Below, piece by piece: positions 9,650 to 17,793 of a stretch of DNA of 64,000 nt (the stretch's first letter is position 1; every line of letters begins with the position of its first letter). Under the pieces are notes generated by a model, which was not told where the DNA came from, searched no databases, and saw only the letters and a list, made by a program, of their open reading frames with translations. Made by a program: the position numbers and the translations under genes. This stretch comes from Gemmatimonadota bacterium (GTDB lineage Bacteria > Gemmatimonadota > Gemmatimonadetes > Longimicrobiales > Gaopeijiaceae): contig JAPOYJ010000072.1 of NCBI GenBank assembly GCA_026706635.1, positions 62,001 to 126,000 on the forward strand, read 5' to 3'.

Positions 9650-12600
9650 CAGAACCCCGGGAGGACAGGGCGCCTGCTGCGTCACGGCCGGGAATTGCCG
9701 ATTCGGAGGTTGCGGCGCTCGTCCGGGCCGCGGTGCATCCACCCTTTGCGGCCGTCTGGGACGGATACGCGGCCGGGTGGGGCGAGGTGCGGGGTGCTCT
9801 CCAGGCCGCCACGGCGACGCATGCCGACGCGCTGGCGAGGCTCGAGGGTGCCCTGGAGGCCGATGGGGAGGCCGCTGGCCGGGTGCTCGCCGCGTACCGG
9901 GAGCAGGTGGCGACCCATCTGCTGACGCCGCTGCGCGAAGCGCTGGCCGCCGCTCCGGGAGCGGTCTCGTTGGCCGCGAAGCTGAGGGCCGCCGAGGCCG
10001 AGGCCCGCTCCGCCGCGGCCGAGCTCCCCGAGAGTCTGCCGGTACCGATCTCGGGAGATGCGCTGACTGCGGGCCGGGGGCTGGGCGCGGGCGTCGCCGC
10101 TAGGCGCACCGTTGCGCGGCTCCTCCGCCCGCTGATCTGGCGCTCCGGCACCCGCGAGGTCCGAGCGGCCGGGCTGGCCGAGAGGCACCTCGACCTGGAT
10201 GTGCTCCCCAGCCGGGATCGCCTCTTCGGGGTCGCCTGCCGCGCCGTGGCGGCGTGGCTTGGCCGGGTGGAGCGCCTCTCGACCGAGTGGAGTCGGGCGG
10301 TGCTCCTCCCTCCCGAGCGCAACGGAGCCGCCCGCCTCGGGGACTCGTCCGATGGCGGCGCCGCTGCTCTCCGGGAGGCCGCACGGCGGATGCAGGAGGG
10401 ACTGGAGGCGCTGGATGGCGGTGCCGACGAGGTGGTGGCTGCCGCCGCCGAGGCCGCCGAGATGGAGGCGGAGGCGCACGTGCTCGCCAGCGCGGTCGCC
10501 GTGGAGGGCACCTTCGTCGCTCGGGGCTCTGGCCGTCGGAGACGCTCGAGATGGCTACGGCAGGAGATGGCCGCTACTAGGTGGGACCGGTGGGGTGCGG
10601 AGTCGGCGGCGCGGCTCGAGCTACACCTGAGCGTCCTGGCGCTCCGCGCGGTGGCGGAGCGGCTGCTGGAGCGCCTGGCGGCGGAGTGGCGGGACGTCGC
10701 CGGGGCGGCGGCCGCCGAGATGGAGGGCGCGAAGGCGGCGCTGGTCGAGGCGGTGGCGCGAGCCGAAGCGCTGCCGGAAGGCGCGGACGACCTGGGGGAG
10801 CGCATCGCCGCCGAGCGGGAGCGCACACTCGAACGCCTCGGCCGCAGTGTGGCTAGCGCGGAGCGGCTGGAGGGCATGGGGGCGGCGCTCACGGTCTCGG
10901 CCGGGGAGGCTGTCCGGGAGCTGGAGGCGGCGTGCCTGGCGCTGCCCGAGCTCGCGGTACACGATCTTCCGAGGTCCGGCAGGCCGATGCGGCGGCCAGG
11001 GAGGCCCGCTCGCGCCGTACAGTGGCGAGACTTCGCTCTGCAGGCCTTCAACGCGCTGCGGATGGAACGCATTCGGACCTCGCCGGCGGCGCTCGCAGAG
11101 GCGCTGGCCGAGGTGCGATCCGAGCTGTCGGAGGCTGTGCAGGTGGCCAGCTACGGGCTGGACGCCGCGCTCGACGAGCTGTCCGGGAGCCCGGATGCAG
11201 CCGCACGCCCGCTGGCGCTTGCCCGCGACGCCCTCGCCAGCGCCGCGGACAAGGTGGGCCGTACTCGCGGCACTCCCGAAGAGGGCGAGCGCTCCTCTGC
11301 GGCCACCGCCACCGCCGAGACGATGGATGGGATGGAGCATGTCGCGCTCCGCGCCACCTCCCACGACCCGGCGGCACGGCATCTCGACGCGGCCCGCGGC
11401 TACCTGGCCGGGGAGGCCGCGGGGTACTGGGCACGGGTGCGCGGCCGAATCGGCGGGGCCGCGCGGCAGCTCGCTAGCGCGGCTGGCAGGCAGCTCTCCC
11501 GCCTGCGATCCGTGGTGGCAAGGATGCGGGCCGGGCCGCAGAGCGCACACCGGGGACCAACGCCGACCGAGAGCTCGCCGACCTCGGCGGCCGAGCTCCT
11601 GCACACGCTTCCCATCGTCTACCAGCGGCTCTTTGCCTTCGACCCGGTGAGGGACGAGCAGTTCCTGGCCGGGCGCGGCCGCGAGCTCGACGACATGCAG
11701 GCCGCGTGGGCGCTCCGGCGCGGGGGAGGACCCTCGGTCCTACTGGTGGTGGCGGAGCCCGGGGTGGGTGCCACGAGCTTTCTGAACATCGCCCTGCGCC
11801 GGATCGCTGATGACGGGGGCGACCTTAGGCGGGTGGAGCTCCGCGACCGGATTCGCGACGAGTCGGTCCTTGCCCGTCGGGTGGCCTCGTGGCTCGAGGT
11901 GGATGAAGCGGAGAGCCTGGATGCGATCGCCGGGAGGGGGCCGGGATACCGGCGGGACCGCGCCCCGCGGGTCGTGCTGGTCGAGGGTGCCGAACACCTG
12001 GCGATTCGGGCGCCTGGAGGGATGCACCTGGCCCGTCGCTTCTTCGAATTCGCCGCGCGAGGGCGACCGAGCGCCTTCTGGGTCGTGTCGATCGGGTGGT
12101 CGGCGTGGCAGCTGATGCGCACCCGCGCGCCGGAGCTCGCCGCCTTCCTGCCCATCCTCTCGCTCTCTCCCCTCGCCCCCGAAGAGCTCCGCTCGGCGGT
12201 GAGGTCGAGGCACCGTCGCAGCGGCCTCCCCCTGAGGTACCTGGAGCCGCGCACCGGAACCGCCCGGCTGCGTCTTCGGGTGATAGGAAGGGCCGGTCGC
12301 AGCGCCCGCCACCAGGAGCTGATCGGGAGGGACTACTTCGAACGCCTGCACAGGCTCTCTGGAGGCTCGGTCCGGCTCGCCCTCCTCTACTGGCTGCGCT
12401 CCGCCGACTTCGCCACCGAGGAGGGACGGGTGCTGGTGCGCCCGCTCGAGCCGCTCGGTGCCCGCACCGACACGCTGAACCGGGACCAGCGCTTTGCTCT
12501 CAAGGCGGTGCTCGACCACGGGACGGTGACCGCCGAGGAGTACGCCGAGATCGTGCGGGTTCGGCCGAGCGACGGAGAGCACACCCTGAAGGCGCTCAGA

Positions 12601-12783
12601 GCGGCCCGCTTCGTCGTCGAGACGGCCGCCTCCACCGGGAACGACCCGGTGCGCTACGCCATCGACCGCCTGATGGTGGGCCCGGTGGTCGAGCACCTGC
12701 GGTCGCACAACATCCTGCACAAAGGTACAGCCCCGCCTTCACCACCCGACTTGGTCACTGACCATGTAGGAGTTAGTCACTGA
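9646..12783 (+). CDS. Large helical protein with degenerate P-loop NTPase domain
   Basis: 1045 residues from a GTG overlapping the mscS stop. Residues 1 to about 640 are alanine/glutamate-rich helices without a recognised domain or clear transmembrane segments. From about residue 655 there is a STAND/AAA-like module: FLAGRGRELDDM, then AEPGVGATS at 703-711 in the Walker A position and RVVLVEGAEHL in the Walker B position. The invariant Walker A lysine is replaced by Ala709 and Walker B lacks the usual DD/DE pair, so ATP hydrolysis is doubtful. A winged-helix-like tail follows (LNRDQRFALKAVLDHGTVTAEEYAEI). Overlap with mscS suggests a channel-associated regulator or scaffold; that is inference. 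Confidence 0.8.
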   Translation: MTEPREDRAPAASRPGIADSEVAALVRAAVHPPFAAVWDGYAAGWGEVRGALQAATATHADALARLEGALEADGEAAGRVLAAYREQVATHLLTPLREALAAAPGAVSLAAKLRAAEAEARSAAAELPESLPVPISGDALTAGRGLGAGVAARRTVARLLRPLIWRSGTREVRAAGLAERHLDLDVLPSRDRLFGVACRAVAAWLGRVERLSTEWSRAVLLPPERNGAARLGDSSDGGAAALREAARRMQEGLEALDGGADEVVAAAAEAAEMEAEAHVLASAVAVEGTFVARGSGRRRRSRWLRQEMAATRWDRWGAESAARLELHLSVLALRAVAERLLERLAAEWRDVAGAAAAEMEGAKAALVEAVARAEALPEGADDLGERIAAERERTLERLGRSVASAERLEGMGAALTVSAGEAVRELEAACLALPELAVHDLPRSGRPMRRPGRPARAVQWRDFALQAFNALRMERIRTSPAALAEALAEVRSELSEAVQVASYGLDAALDELSGSPDAAARPLALARDALASAADKVGRTRGTPEEGERSSAATATAETMDGMEHVALRATSHDPAARHLDAARGYLAGEAAGYWARVRGRIGGAARQLASAAGRQLSRLRSVVARMRAGPQSAHRGPTPTESSPTSAAELLHTLPIVYQRLFAFDPVRDEQFLAGRGRELDDMQAAWALRRGGGPSVLLVVAEPGVGATSFLNIALRRIADDGGDLRRVELRDRIRDESVLARRVASWLEVDEAESLDAIAGRGPGYRRDRAPRVVLVEGAEHLAIRAPGGMHLARRFFEFAARGRPSAFWVVSIGWSAWQLMRTRAPELAAFLPILSLSPLAPEELRSAVRSRHRRSGLPLRYLEPRTGTARLRLRVIGRAGRSARHQELIGRDYFERLHRLSGGSVRLALLYWLRSADFATEEGRVLVRPLEPLGARTDTLNRDQRFALKAVLDHGTVTAEEYAEIVRVRPSDGEHTLKALRAARFVVETAASTGNDPVRYAIDRLMVGPVVEHLRSHNILHKGTAPPSPPDLVTDHVGVSH

Positions 12784-12803
12784 CCATGCTACTGACCAAG
12801 TAG
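12752..12803. repeat. Tandem TGGTCA-C-TGACCA palindromes
   Basis: A perfect 6-1-6 palindrome TGGTCACTGACCA at 12752-12764 is followed by a second copy of GTCACTGACCATG, starting 22 bp later (12754-12766 and 12776-12788), and by a third half-site CTACTGACCAAG at 12789-12800. The unit spans the stop codon of the preceding gene. Spacing of about two helical turns suggests a protein-binding array or the edge of a mobile element. Confidence 0.6.
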
Positions 12804-12821
12804 GCTACCGAGCTCGCAACA

Positions 12822-13170
12822 CTATCCGTCCGATGACCCAGCTGGGTGGCTCCGCGGCGCTGTCGGGCCGTCCCCCTCACCGCGTCCCGGTCTCGAGGGA
12901 GTCGTCCCCAGGCGCGCGCGTCCGCTTGCCCCGCAGTCGATGCCGAACGCTCTAAGAAAAGGTTTCTTCATAGGGAATTCGTTAGGAAATTTGCCCTTCA
13001 CCTCGCAAGTCTTGAACACCCTGGCGACGAAGTGGCCACTCAACTCCGTCTCGTCGCCATCCTCGTCGTAGCCAGTATGGGATGACCTCCCCAGACGCAT
13101 AGACAAATCTCGTTGTGTACACCCAGCCCTTTCCTTCAAGGTGCGCACCCTCCACGGGGCACGGATTTGT
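12822..13170 (-). pseudogene. Possible decayed gene, family unknown
   Basis: The 400-bp stretch between the NTPase-like gene and the aminotransferase holds protein-like sequence split over two frames on the minus strand: HLEGKGWVYTTRFVYASGEV in one (about 13100-13165), then DEDGDETELSGHFVARVF and KGKFPNEFPMKKPFLRA in the other (about 12950-13065). Together they read as a continuous protein with a frameshift near 13070-13090. Base composition around 12950-12990 is noticeably less GC-rich than the neighbours. No family recognised, and this may be chance. Confidence 0.3.
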
Positions 13171-13183
13171 AGGCTGGCAAGTG

Positions 13184-14485
13184 CTACGCCACCGTAGAGC
13201 GCACGGCAGCCACGACCTCCTCCAGCCCCCGCTCCAGCTCGGAGGCGGCGACCGTGGCGGGGGGCGCCAGCTCCACCACCTCGCCGCGCACGCCGGCCGG
13301 CAGCACGATCACCCCTTGGCGGAGCGCTTTCCGAGCCACTCCGACCGCCGGCTCCGAACCGCCATCCGCCGCGAGTTCGATCCCGATCAGCAGACCGCGG
13401 CCACGCACCTCCAGCACGCGATCGCACCCGTCGAGTTCCGACCTCAGGTAGGCAAGCGCGTGGCGGCCGCCGCGCCGTGCCCGCCCGATGAGATCCTCCG
13501 CCTCGAGGGCGGCCAGGAAGCCCAGCCCGGCGGCGCACCCCAGCGGGTGGCCCAGGAAGGTGCTCGTGTGGATCGCCTCGCCGGTGGATCCAGGCCACGC
13601 GTCCATGACGGCGGCCGGGCCCACGCAGGCGGAGATCGGCACACCACCCCCGAGCGCCTTGCCGAGACATACGAGGTCGGGGCGCACCCCCTCGTGTTCG
13701 CAGCCCAGGAGCGCGCCGGTTCGCCCCATCCCCGTAAGGACCTCGTCGGCGACGAAGAGGGCGCCCTCGGCGCGGGCGAGCCGCGCGACCTCGGCCAGGA
13801 AGCCCGGAGGGGGGATGCGCACTCCCGCGCGGCCCTGGACGGGTTCGGCCAGAAGAGCCCCGACCGGCACGGTGGCCGCCCCTGCCAGGAGGCGGGCGAC
13901 CTGGTCGAGCGCACGGGGAGCCTCCATCTTCGACTCCGGGAAGGGCACGAACTCGACATGGCGTGCGAGACGCTCGACGAAGCTCTGGCGGAAGTGCTCC
14001 CGACCGGTGGCGGCGAGCGCCCCGAGCGTGAGGCCGTGGTAGGCACCCTCGAAGGCGATGACACCGGGCCTGCCGGTCGCCAGCTGGGCCGTCTTGAGCG
14101 CCGCCTCGACCGCGTCCGCGCCACTCAGTCCGAGTATCGCCCGCGACGACTCCCAGGGGAGCAGCGCCGAGAGCGCCTCGAGGAACTCGACCTTGACCGT
14201 CGGCGGGTGCACGTCGCCCATCGCATGGACGAGGCGTCCGGCCTGCACCCTGATGCGCTCGACGACGAGGGGGTGGGCGTGACCGGCGAATGCCACGCCA
14301 AAGGCCCCCGAGAGGTCCAGATACCTGTTCCCTGCCGCGTCCTGCACCTCGGCGCCGGATGCGCTCGTCCAGAAGGGCGGCGGTTCGGCGAGGTAGGTGA
14401 CGTTGCGCGACTCGACCCGGGCGAGCCTCTTGGCCCAGCCAGCGGCGGCCTGACCGCCCTGACCGGCAGCCGCTTCAGCCGACAA
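13184..14485 (-). CDS. Class III pyridoxal-phosphate aminotransferase
   Basis: About 433 residues, fold type I PLP enzyme of the ornithine/GABA/adenosylmethionine aminotransferase group. Visible landmarks: YLDLSGAFGVAFAGHAHP, the phosphate-binding LSGADAVEAALKTA, FEGAYHGLTLGALAATG, the cofactor aspartate in LFVADEVLTGMGRTG, and the Schiff-base lysine in CLGKALGGGVPIS, followed by HTSTFLGHPLGCAAGL. The exact substrate cannot be assigned. A TTG at 14483-14485 overlapping the end of the upstream exchanger gene is the best start, since longer starts would run deep into that gene. Last gene of the ligA operon. Confidence 0.85.
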   Translation of the reverse strand: MSAEAAAGQGGQAAAGWAKRLARVESRNVTYLAEPPPFWTSASGAEVQDAAGNRYLDLSGAFGVAFAGHAHPLVVERIRVQAGRLVHAMGDVHPPTVKVEFLEALSALLPWESSRAILGLSGADAVEAALKTAQLATGRPGVIAFEGAYHGLTLGALAATGREHFRQSFVERLARHVEFVPFPESKMEAPRALDQVARLLAGAATVPVGALLAEPVQGRAGVRIPPPGFLAEVARLARAEGALFVADEVLTGMGRTGALLGCEHEGVRPDLVCLGKALGGGVPISACVGPAAVMDAWPGSTGEAIHTSTFLGHPLGCAAGLGFLAALEAEDLIGRARRGGRHALAYLRSELDGCDRVLEVRGRGLLIGIELAADGGSEPAVGVARKALRQGVIVLPAGVRGEVVELAPPATVAASELERGLEEVVAAVRSTVA

Positions 14486-15443
14486 GGGCGATCCACGCGG
14501 TGCAGCTGCAGTAGACCACGAGGAGGAGGACGCCCTCGGCACGGCTCACCCGTCGCCGGCTCCAGGCGATCGGCCAGAGGAGGAAGGAGATGGCCAGCAC
14601 CGCCGGTAGCTGGAGGCTGAGGACGGTTGGATCGACGGGGAACTCGCGTACCAGCGTGGCCACCCCCAGGACGGCCGTCAGGTTGAAGACGTTCGACCCC
14701 ACTATGTTGCCCACGGCTATGTCGGCCTGCTGACGCGCCGCCGCCACCACCGAGGTGACGAGCTCCGGGAGCGACGTCCCCACCGCCACGACCGTCAGCC
14801 CGATCACCTCGGCGCTCACCCCGAGCGCCGACCCGAGGTACGAGGCCCCCTCTACGATCGCCTTGCCGCCGAAGCCGAGCCCCAGCGCCCCCACGGCCAC
14901 CCGCCCGAGATTTGCCGTCAGGGCGCGCACCCTGGCCGCGTCGCGCTCCGGGTCGGCCGCCACTGGGTCTGCAATGTCGGGCAGGTCCTCCTTGTCCTCA
15001 ACCGTGTAGAAGGTGAAGGCCACGTAGAGTACGAGCAGCGCCATCAGGATCACGCCCTCCGTGCGATCCACCCGGCGGTCCAGGAGGAGCGGGAAGGTGC
15101 AGAGCGAGACCAGGAGCATGATCGGCACATCGCGGGTCACCATCCGGTCGGCTACCGCGAGTGGCCGAATCACCGCGACGGTGCCCAGGATGAGACCGAT
15201 GTTGGCCAGGTTCGACCCCATCACATTGCCGAAGAGAAGACCCGTCTCCCCTTTGAGTGCCGCGAACGCCCCCACCACCAGCTCGGGCGCGGAGGTGCCG
15301 AGCGACACCAGGGTGAGACCCACCACGAGCGGACTGACGCCCAGCGAGGCGGCGATCCTGGCGGCACCGCGCACGAGCCATTCGGCACCGAAGTAGAGGG
15401 CGCCGCACCCACCTACGATCAGGAGCAGGTTCGCGGCCATCAT
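14475..15443 (-). CDS. CaCA-type sodium/calcium exchanger (YrbG-like)
   Basis: About 322 residues, an integral membrane antiporter of the Ca2+/cation antiporter superfamily with about ten hydrophobic segments. The two alpha repeats are clear: LTLVSLGTSAPELVVG with GNVMGSNLANIGLILG in the first half, and LTVVAVGTSLPELVTSVVAA with GNIVGSNVFNLTAVLG in the second, including the GTSxPE and GNxxGSN ion-binding motifs. A cytoplasmic loop (EDKEDLPDIADPVAADPERD) separates the halves. The ATG at 15441-15443 overlaps the ligA stop (ATGA); the frame stays open upstream inside ligA but has no membrane-like sequence there. Confidence 0.92.
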   Translation of the reverse strand: MMAANLLLIVGGCGALYFGAEWLVRGAARIAASLGVSPLVVGLTLVSLGTSAPELVVGAFAALKGETGLLFGNVMGSNLANIGLILGTVAVIRPLAVADRMVTRDVPIMLLVSLCTFPLLLDRRVDRTEGVILMALLVLYVAFTFYTVEDKEDLPDIADPVAADPERDAARVRALTANLGRVAVGALGLGFGGKAIVEGASYLGSALGVSAEVIGLTVVAVGTSLPELVTSVVAAARQQADIAVGNIVGSNVFNLTAVLGVATLVREFPVDPTVLSLQLPAVLAISFLLWPIAWSRRRVSRAEGVLLLVVYCSCTAWIALVG

Positions 15444-17650
15444 CGCGCTTGGGTCGCAGCCGCCGACCTCCCCAGGCGCTCGCGGAGGCCCCTCTCGTCG
15501 AGGAGCTCCACCCCCAGCTCGATGGCTTTCTCCACCTTCGACCGTCCGGGGTTGGCACCGGCCACGAGCAGGTCGGTCTGTCCGGTCACCGTGGCGGTTA
15601 CCCTGGCGCCGAGCCCGACGAGCACCGAGGCGAGCTCGCGGCGGCTGTACCCCTCGATCCGGCCGGTCAGCACGACCCGCTTGTCCCTCCACTCATCGGC
15701 GGCCGCATCCACATCCGGGAGAAGGGATAGGGGCAGCGCTCGCACGCCGCTCGCCTCCAGCTCGGCGAGCGTTTCCACCACCTCCCTCCGGTCGAGGAAG
15801 CCGCGAATCGCCTCCGCTATGATCGGCCCGACCCCGTGGATTGCCTGCAGCTCCTCGACCGTAGCACCCCGCAGCGCCTCCAGCTCCCCAAAGCGATGCG
15901 CCAGCGACCGTGCCACCGCCGCCCCCACGTGCGGCACCCCCAGGCCGACCAGGAAGCGATCGAGGGCCACCTCGCGCCTCGCATGGATGGCCGCGACGAG
16001 ATTCCTGCGCCATTGCGTCGCCTTCCCCTCCTTCACGAAGGGTGCCAGGTCGTCGACGGCGAGCTCAAAGAGATCCGCCACCCCCGACACGACCCCCGCA
16101 TCGACCAGTCGGTCGATCGTCCTCCCCGCCAGCCCCTCGATGTCGAAGGCGTGCCGCGACGCGAAGTGGGCGATGCGTGCCTTCAGCTGCGCCGGACATC
16201 CGACCTGGTCGGGGCACGCTCTGAAGGGTCCTCGGTCGACGGCCTTCGCGCCGCAGGCGGGACAGGCAGAGGGCATCCTGTATGGGGCGCCGCGCTCCAC
16301 GCCCTCCTCCTCGACCCGCGCCACGACCTGGGGAATCACGTCGCCCGCCCTCTGCACCAGGACCCGATCGCCCTCGCGGATGTCCTTTCGCTCCACCTCC
16401 TCGCGGTTGTGCAGCGACGCTCGCGATACCAGCACGCCGCCGAGTCTGATCCCGGCCTCGGGTTCGAGCCCGTCCTCCGGCCAGACGGCCTCCAGCCGCG
16501 CCACCGGGGTCAGCACACCCGTGCGCCCCACCTGGGTCAGTATCCCGGCGACCCTCGCCTCCCTCTGGCGGGGCGGAAACTTGTACGCCAGCGCCCACCG
16601 AGGGTGGTGCGAAGTGCTCCCGAGGCGCTCCCGCTGCGCCAGGTCGTCGAGCTTGGCCACAACGCCGTCGATCTCGTAGTCGAGGCTGTCGCGGTCCGCC
16701 TCGAAGGCTCCGCGGTAGGCCGCGATCTCGTCGACCGAGCGGGCCGTCCGGACCCGCTCCGGGGTGAGGAGGCCCCACGCCCCGAGCACCGACAGAGTCC
16801 CGGTGTGGGTCTCGAGGGGCTCGCCCCCCTCCACCTCCAGGAGCTCGAAGGCCAGCACCGTGAGGCGGCGGGCCTTGGCTTCGTCCAGCTCCAGTTGGCG
16901 GAGCGCGCCGGAGGCCACGTTGCGGGGGTTCTTGTACGGCTGCGGGCCGACGCCGGTCGCGTCCCGTCCCTCCTCCCGGGCGAGGCGCATCGCCTCCTCC
17001 CGCTTCCGGGCCCTCTCCTCGTTGAGCGCCTCGAAGTCGCTCCGGTACATGATCACCTCGCCCCGGATGGAGACCTCCCTGGGAACCGGGGCGCTCTCTC
17101 TGGAAAGGCGGCGAGGCACGGACCGCACCCTAGTCACGTTGTGCGTCACGTCTTCGCCGGCCCGGCCGTCGCCGCGGGTAACGGCACGCTCGAAAGCACC
17201 GTCGCGGTATACGAGCTCCACCGAGGCACCGTCGAGCTTCGGCTCCAGCACGTAGCGGGGCGGCTCGCCCTCCAGTGCCTCCAGCACGCGTTCGTGGAAG
17301 CGGCCGACTGTCTCCAGATCGTGGGCCGAGTCGAGTGAGAGCATCGGGGCCAGGTGCTCGACCCCGCCCTCCAGGCCGACTGCGACCTCTTCGCCCGTGT
17401 CGACACCATCGGAGAGGACCTCTACCCCCTGGGTGGGCGAGTCCGCGTGCACCAGATCCGGGTGCGCGCCCTCGAGCGCCCTGAGCCGCTCGAAGAGCGC
17501 GTCGTACTCGGCGTCGGAGACCTCGGGCGCGGAGAGCCGGTAGTAGAGGGTGTTGTGACGCCGGATGGCCTCGCTCAGTCGCGCGATCTCGGCGCGAGCC
17601 TCGGCGCTGCTCGACTGGCCGGCGACGCCGCCGGTGCGCTGGACTGCCAT
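15440..17650 (-). CDS. ligA: NAD-dependent DNA ligase
   Basis: About 736 residues; seals nicks in replication and repair using NAD+. Domain order is canonical: Ia domain (HNTLYYRLSAPEVSDAEYDALF), adenylation domain with catalytic Lys138 in LEPKLDGAS, TRGDGRAGEDVTHN and SLDYEIDGVVAKLDD, OB fold (ILTQVGRTGVLTPVA), four-cysteine zinc finger (CPACGAKAVDRGPFRACPDQVGC), helix-hairpin-helix repeats (LGVPHVGAAVARSLA, IHGVGPIIAEAI) and a C-terminal BRCT domain (KRVVLTGRIEGYSRREL). The ATG at 17648-17650 is preferred over an upstream start at 17713 because family members begin here. First gene of an operon with the exchanger and aminotransferase. Confidence 0.96.
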   Translation of the reverse strand: MAVQRTGGVAGQSSSAEARAEIARLSEAIRRHNTLYYRLSAPEVSDAEYDALFERLRALEGAHPDLVHADSPTQGVEVLSDGVDTGEEVAVGLEGGVEHLAPMLSLDSAHDLETVGRFHERVLEALEGEPPRYVLEPKLDGASVELVYRDGAFERAVTRGDGRAGEDVTHNVTRVRSVPRRLSRESAPVPREVSIRGEVIMYRSDFEALNEERARKREEAMRLAREEGRDATGVGPQPYKNPRNVASGALRQLELDEAKARRLTVLAFELLEVEGGEPLETHTGTLSVLGAWGLLTPERVRTARSVDEIAAYRGAFEADRDSLDYEIDGVVAKLDDLAQRERLGSTSHHPRWALAYKFPPRQREARVAGILTQVGRTGVLTPVARLEAVWPEDGLEPEAGIRLGGVLVSRASLHNREEVERKDIREGDRVLVQRAGDVIPQVVARVEEEGVERGAPYRMPSACPACGAKAVDRGPFRACPDQVGCPAQLKARIAHFASRHAFDIEGLAGRTIDRLVDAGVVSGVADLFELAVDDLAPFVKEGKATQWRRNLVAAIHARREVALDRFLVGLGVPHVGAAVARSLAHRFGELEALRGATVEELQAIHGVGPIIAEAIRGFLDRREVVETLAELEASGVRALPLSLLPDVDAAADEWRDKRVVLTGRIEGYSRRELASVLVGLGARVTATVTGQTDLLVAGANPGRSKVEKAIELGVELLDERGLRERLGRSAAATQAR

Positions 17651-17793
17651 TGTCAAGGGTATATCCACCCGCCACCCGCTGCCAACCGCAAGCGGCCGTA
17701 GCCACGCAAACAACGCCTCTGGCGACGCGCCTGTGAACCTTGCACCTTGGAGCTGTCCAGCAGCCGCTCCAACCTCCTCTGGACTCCCAGAAA

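Noticed and set aside
8443-12783. One 1446-codon open frame across mscS and the next gene
   Set aside because: The first 400 codons are arginine/glycine-rich and out of frame with the clear MscS protein; the real second gene starts at the GTG overlapping the mscS stop.
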